The notes under the pieces: model-generated
Seen by the model: only the letters and a program-made list of their open reading frames with translations
The model's database searches: none
Told to the model about the DNA's origin: nothing
Program-made: the position numbers and the translations under genes
Shown: piece by piece, positions 14,235 to 16,158 of the stretch
Layout of the letters: every line of letters starts with the position of its first letter
Numbering within the stretch: the stretch's first letter is position 1
Assembly (NCBI GenBank): GCA_016206565.1
Contig: JACQRG010000028.1
Span: forward strand, 1-16,158
Direction: 5' to 3'
DNA from: Candidatus Omnitrophota bacterium
GTDB lineage: Bacteria; Omnitrophota; Gorgyraeia; Aquiviventales; Aquiviventaceae
Length of the DNA: 16,158 bases

Positions 14235-15632
14235 TTACCGCTTCGTGTCGATGCCCAGCTGCCGGATCTTGTGGTAGAGCGTGGAGCGGTGGATCCCCAG
14301 CCGCTTGGCGGCCTCCGAGCGGTTCCACCGGACTTCTTCGAGCACCTTCAAGATCAGGTCGCGCTCTGGCGACTTGAGCGCATCGCGAAGTGCCAGCCGC
14401 TCCGCCGCCGTCGGTGTGCTGGTGGCAGCGTCCTCCTCGCGGTCCTCCATCGCCATTGAGGGAGCGTCGGACTGACACCGCAGCTCTTCCGGCAGGTCCT
14501 CCAGCTCAAGGCGCGGATGCCTCGAGAGGACCACGGCGCGCTCGATGACGTTCTCCAGCTCGCGGACGTTGCCCGGCCAGCGATAGCGGCGCAGAACCTC
14601 CATCGCCTCAGGCGCGATCCCGGTGAAAGTCTTGCCCATCGCTTTGGCGAAGCGCTTCAGAAAATGGTCCGCCAGCAGCGACAGATCCGTGGGCCGCTCG
14701 CGCAGCGGCGGCAGCCGCATCGCGATGACGTTGAGGCGGTAGTAGAGGTCCTCGCGGAACTTCCCTTCGGCGACCAGCTCGGAGAGCTTGCGGTTGGTGG
14801 CCGCGATGATCCGCACGTCGGTGCGCAGCGTGCGGCTATCCCCCACGCGCTCGTAGAGCCGCTCCTGGATGACGCGCAGCAGCTTGACCTGCAGCGCCTT
14901 GCTGAACGCGTCAATCTCATCGAGCAGGACGGTCCCGCCGTTGGCGATCTCGAACCGGCCGGCCTTGTCCCGGATGGCTCCGGTGAAGGCGCCCCGGACA
15001 TGGCCGAAGAGCTCGCTCTCCAGCAGCGTCTCCGGCAGGGCCCCGCAGCTGATCTCCACGAACGGCTTAGCGCTCCGCTTCGGGTCAGCCAGGTGGATCG
15101 CATGCGCGATGACCCGCTTGCCGGTGCCGCTCTCGCCTTCCAGCAGCACGGTCGTCGGGCTCGCCGCCACCGAGCGCACCATCGCCAGGACCTTCTGCAT
15201 GCCGGCATCCTTGGCGACCACGCCGGCAAAGGGATCCTCCTCGGCGGCAGGGGCCGCCTCGCCAGCCCCCTGGCTGAGCGCTCGGCTGATGGTGGCCTCG
15301 AGATCCTCCGGTTGGATGGGCTTCGTGAGGTAGTCGAAGGCGCCCTGCTGGATGGCCTCCACCGCCGAGCCGATGCTGCCGAAGCCGGTGATGAGCACCA
15401 CGTTGACGTCGGGGTACTGGCTGCGGATGTGGCTGAGCAAGCTGATCCCGTCCACCTGCGGCATCTTCCAGTCGGTGATGACGAGGTGGAAGGCGCGGCG
15501 GCGCATGTGCTCCATGGCCTCGGCGCCGTCCGCGGCCATCTCGATGTCGTAGCGCCGGCCCCGCAGCATCTCGTAGAGCGAACCGCGGATGAGCGGGTCG
15601 TCGTCCACGACCAGGATGCGGTTACGCTCCAT
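14235..15632 (-). CDS. NtrC-family sigma-54-dependent response regulator
   Basis: The protein has 465 residues with the full three-domain layout. The receiver (1-118) has DDD at 10-12, phospho-acceptor Asp54 in ITDWKMP and Lys104 in LTKP. The AAA+ domain (about 136-370) has Walker A GESGTGKR (166-173; Arg where Glu is usual), the sigma-54-contacting GAFTGA loop (214-219), Walker B VLLDEID and the RWPGNVRELENVIERAV motif. The C-terminal Fis-type helix-turn-helix (about 424-460) contains NRSEAAKRLGIHRSTLYHKI. The start is ATG 15632 (MERNRILVVDDD), overlapping the kinase stop by 11 bp, with GGAGG about 9 nt upstream; the open frame extends further upstream, but only as an out-of-frame read of the kinase gene. 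It activates sigma-54 promoters upon phosphorylation by the adjacent kinase; the target genes are not evident. Confidence 0.95.
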   Translation of the reverse strand: MERNRILVVDDDPLIRGSLYEMLRGRRYDIEMAADGAEAMEHMRRRAFHLVITDWKMPQVDGISLLSHIRSQYPDVNVVLITGFGSIGSAVEAIQQGAFDYLTKPIQPEDLEATISRALSQGAGEAAPAAEEDPFAGVVAKDAGMQKVLAMVRSVAASPTTVLLEGESGTGKRVIAHAIHLADPKRSAKPFVEISCGALPETLLESELFGHVRGAFTGAIRDKAGRFEIANGGTVLLDEIDAFSKALQVKLLRVIQERLYERVGDSRTLRTDVRIIAATNRKLSELVAEGKFREDLYYRLNVIAMRLPPLRERPTDLSLLADHFLKRFAKAMGKTFTGIAPEAMEVLRRYRWPGNVRELENVIERAVVLSRHPRLELEDLPEELRCQSDAPSMAMEDREEDAATSTPTAAERLALRDALKSPERDLILKVLEEVRWNRSEAAKRLGIHRSTLYHKIRQLGIDTKR

Positions 15633-16158
15633 TGCTGGCGGCCTCCACCGGGGCCACGGGGACCTGGATGCGGAACGTCGTGCCCACGCCGGCGCGGCTG
15701 GCGAACTCGATGACGCCGCCGGAGCGCTCCACGACCTCCTTGGCGATGATGAGCCCCAGGCCGTTGCCCTGATGGATCGGCTTGGTGGAGAAGAACGGCT
15801 CAAAAATGCGGGTGCGGATCTCGTCCGGGATCCCGCTGCCGGTGTCCTCGATCTCGATGACCACCTGGGCGTCGCTGGCGCGCGTGCCGATGGTCAGCGT
15901 GCCGCCCCGCGGCATCGCGTCGAAGGCGTTCTTGACGAGATTCACGATGGCGTGCTGCAGCCCGCCGTCCAGGACCGGCGGCAGCGACGGGTCGAACTGG
16001 CGCACGATCTGGATGCGCTGGAACTTGGCCCGGTGGTGCACCAGCAGCAGGGCGTCCTCGATGAGCTGGTTGAGGTTGGCGATGCGGTTGACCGGGGTCG
16101 TGACCTGGCGGGAGAACTCCAGGAAGGCCCGCACCGCGCGCACCATGCGGTCCAGCCC
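15622..16158 (-). CDS. Sensor histidine kinase, C-terminal part (5' end off window)
   Basis: The 178 visible residues enter from the right edge without a start codon (reading GLDRMVRAVRAF), just after where the phospho-accepting His helix would lie. The HATPase_c domain is complete: N box HAIVNLVKNAFDAMP, G1 box DTGSGIP, F box FEPFFSTK and G2 box GNGLGLIIAKEVVE. This is the NtrB-like class that partners NtrC-type regulators. The stop TAA at 15622-15624 lies inside the regulator's start region (11-bp overlap), which indicates a translationally coupled kinase-regulator pair. The sensor domain and the His itself are not visible. Confidence 0.93.
   Translation of the reverse strand, partial: GLDRMVRAVRAFLEFSRQVTTPVNRIANLNQLIEDALLLVHHRAKFQRIQIVRQFDPSLPPVLDGGLQHAIVNLVKNAFDAMPRGGTLTIGTRASDAQVVIEIEDTGSGIPDEIRTRIFEPFFSTKPIHQGNGLGLIIAKEVVERSGGVIEFASRAGVGTTFRIQVPVAPVEAASNGA

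Noticed and set aside
15633..15803. N-terminal extension of the response-regulator open frame
   Set aside because: It is an out-of-frame read of the kinase HATPase domain, Ser/Arg/Pro-rich, and the receiver domain begins exactly at ATG 15632.

Overview
The window is high-GC bacterial DNA (about two thirds G+C by eye) packed with chromosomal-type genes. There are no insertion sequences, CRISPR arrays, tRNA or rRNA genes that I can see. The combination of a MoxR/DUF58/VWA operon, a Gld-type ABC system with DUF4340, an RpoN sigma factor and an NtrC-type two-component system with a PocR/GAF sensor suggests an uncultured Gram-negative lineage, for example an Omnitrophota, Planctomycetota or NC10-like bacterium. 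That assignment is an inference from gene content only.

Region 1 (1-6985, minus strand, read right to left) looks like one operon. It holds a small glycine-zipper lipoprotein, a membrane protein with a long Q/S/G-rich linker, a MoxR AAA+ ATPase, a DUF58 protein, a BatA-like membrane VWA protein, and a large membrane protein with two VWA MIDAS motifs that runs off the left edge. Junctions are tight (ATGA overlaps, a 29-bp overlap, a 15-bp gap). MoxR/VWA systems are thought to be chaperone-like or metal-insertion machines acting on envelope or respiratory proteins. The moxR gene carries an in-frame TAG at 4815-4817, right after Walker B, with several other unusual residues around it, so it is either a fresh pseudogene or a sequence error.

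Region 2 (7069-10905, plus strand) is divergent from region 1. It encodes an ABC-2 ATPase, its permease, a GldG-like membrane-anchored protein and a DUF4340 protein, i.e. a gliding-type/ABC-2 export cassette. The divergent gap holds two candidate promoters whose -35 boxes overlap on opposite strands. The DUF4340 gene runs 168 bp tail-to-tail into the next gene, a minus-strand CDP-alcohol phosphatidyltransferase (10738-11355).

Region 3 (11671-16158) is a sigma-54 regulatory block: rpoN on the plus strand and, convergent to it, a minus-strand operon of sensor histidine kinase (cut by the right edge), NtrC-family activator with an intact GAFTGA loop, and a PocR-like plus GAF sensor protein. Just upstream of rpoN a near-consensus sigma-54 (-24/-12) element is interleaved with a sigma-70-type promoter ending in a perfect TATAAT, both predicting nearly the same start. 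This suggests that rpoN may be autoregulated.
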